Below are positions 63,077-64,000 of a DNA stretch of 64,000 bases, one piece after another (position 1 is the stretch's first letter; every line of letters starts with the position of its first letter). A program made the position numbers and the translations under genes. Location of the stretch: contig OX621253.1 of the NCBI GenBank assembly GCA_951640165.1, positions 32,991,969 to 33,055,968 of the forward strand, written 5' to 3'. The notes under the pieces were generated by a model, which saw nothing but the letters and a program-made list of their open reading frames with translations, searched no databases and had not been told where the DNA came from. Origin of the DNA: Pseudoips prasinana. Lineage: Eukaryota > Arthropoda > Insecta > Lepidoptera > Nolidae.

Positions 63077-64000
63077 AAGTATATATTGTCATGATACTAT
63101 TTACTATATTTAAGACATCAAAATATATGATAAAATAACAAAGGTATACTATACACATTTATTTAAAATGTAAAGAAGAGGTACTCAATCTCCATTCTGT
63201 GAAAAATATGCGCTTAATACCAGCATAGGAATCAAAATTTAATCTTTAATCTGAAGAATCCAAGGTATTACAGCAAATATCAAAATAAAACAATAATAAA
63301 AACTGCACAAAATATTCAATAAAAGTTTCATGCCAAAGCAATTCAATTTCAGAACTTCAACCGCAAACGGACCGACTTTATAAATATTTCATATACATAA
63401 TAAAACTTATGTACGGAATCCATAAGTTTGTACAAACTACGAGAATTCGAAATACATTAAAAGCGTATAAAATAGTTATAGCCTATTCGTAGCACATGCT
63501 ACGAATCTACGAGTCTACGGCGTAGTAACTACGAGTTTGAGTTGCTACGGAGGTATATAAAATCTGGATATATACTGTTATTCATGACAATTTTGCAGGT
63601 TATTGTGGAAGTTTGAGGAACTCAAGTAGTATTTTGAGAGAAGTTAGTTTTAAGTGTGTTTGATTTTAGAAGAATAGGTATTCAGTTCTAGTTCCTTTTT
63701 TCCACGGTAATAGGACATATTTTAAAAATTAAGTTCGTTATTTAAAAGTTTTTGGACAAAAAGGAAATTACTTAACGAACATTTAAAGACCATGCCAATG
63801 TGAGTGACGTTGCGGTTCTATTAATATTAATATTATTTATGTTTTTTGTTCAATGACACTAAAATACTACTATTTACTCACATTTATTGCATAAAACATA
63901 GATTTTAACATCAATTGACGTAATAATTATTAAACAAAAATCACCGAAATATTTGCGTTTCCAAATTTTATTTACTTACATATAAAATATATATGTACCA
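63077..64000. other. No gene seen; TATA-like motif near 63555
   Basis: AT-rich to the window end. 63490-63550 contains repeated CTACGA/CGTAG words in both orientations, followed by GGTATATAAAATC at about 63551, a possible core promoter with no coding sequence after it in the window. Confidence 0.25.

Overview
This window looks like non-coding, repeat-packed DNA from a moth or butterfly (Lepidoptera). It is AT-rich and eukaryotic in style: no operons, no bacterial signals. It is dominated by tRNA-derived SINEs, 5'-truncated LINEs, mariner transposons and MITEs. Several dispersed families match repeats I recall from lepidopteran genomes; that match is from memory, not from a search. I found no intact host gene. 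The only long open frames belong to mobile elements.

Labels used here are mine. SINE-1 to SINE-6 are tRNA-like SINEs. SINE-T is a short element sharing its 3' tail with LINE-B. LINE-A to LINE-E are 3' ends of non-LTR retrotransposons. MITE-1 is a short inverted-repeat element. REP-1 to REP-6 are dispersed repeats of unknown class.

Layout. 0.5-5.1 kb: a LINE-A fragment, then a young LTR retrotransposon (1036-4992) that split a SINE-T copy. It encodes one 576-aa frame with a Gag-like region, an aspartic protease and an integrase GPY/F-type tail, but no reverse transcriptase, RNase H or integrase core. 5.1-10.4 kb: a GC-rich retro-insert, a nested 206-bp perfect inverted repeat, two back-to-back hairpins, a LINE zinc-motif fragment. 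11-27 kb: SINEs, LINE tails, MITE-1 copies, a 122-bp satellite, a candidate core promoter and a weak chemoreceptor-like pseudo-exon. 27.6-29 kb: a dead mariner inside a SINE-2. 29-52 kb: SINE and LINE debris, nested insertions, a CR1/Jockey-type reverse transcriptase remnant. 52.7-54.0 kb: a structurally intact mariner of the cecropia/SETMAR-like group with an uninterrupted transposase and perfect 25-bp terminal inverted repeats. 54-64 kb: SINEs, an R1-like LINE tail, a 33-bp minisatellite and more hairpins.

How it fits together. Autonomous elements supply machinery and short elements appear to exploit it: SINE-T carries the LINE-B tail, and the LTR derivative would need pol functions from a relative. 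Many insertions are nested, giving a relative chronology. Independently of these families there are about 16 near-perfect fold-back palindromes with unrelated arms, the most unusual structural signal here.
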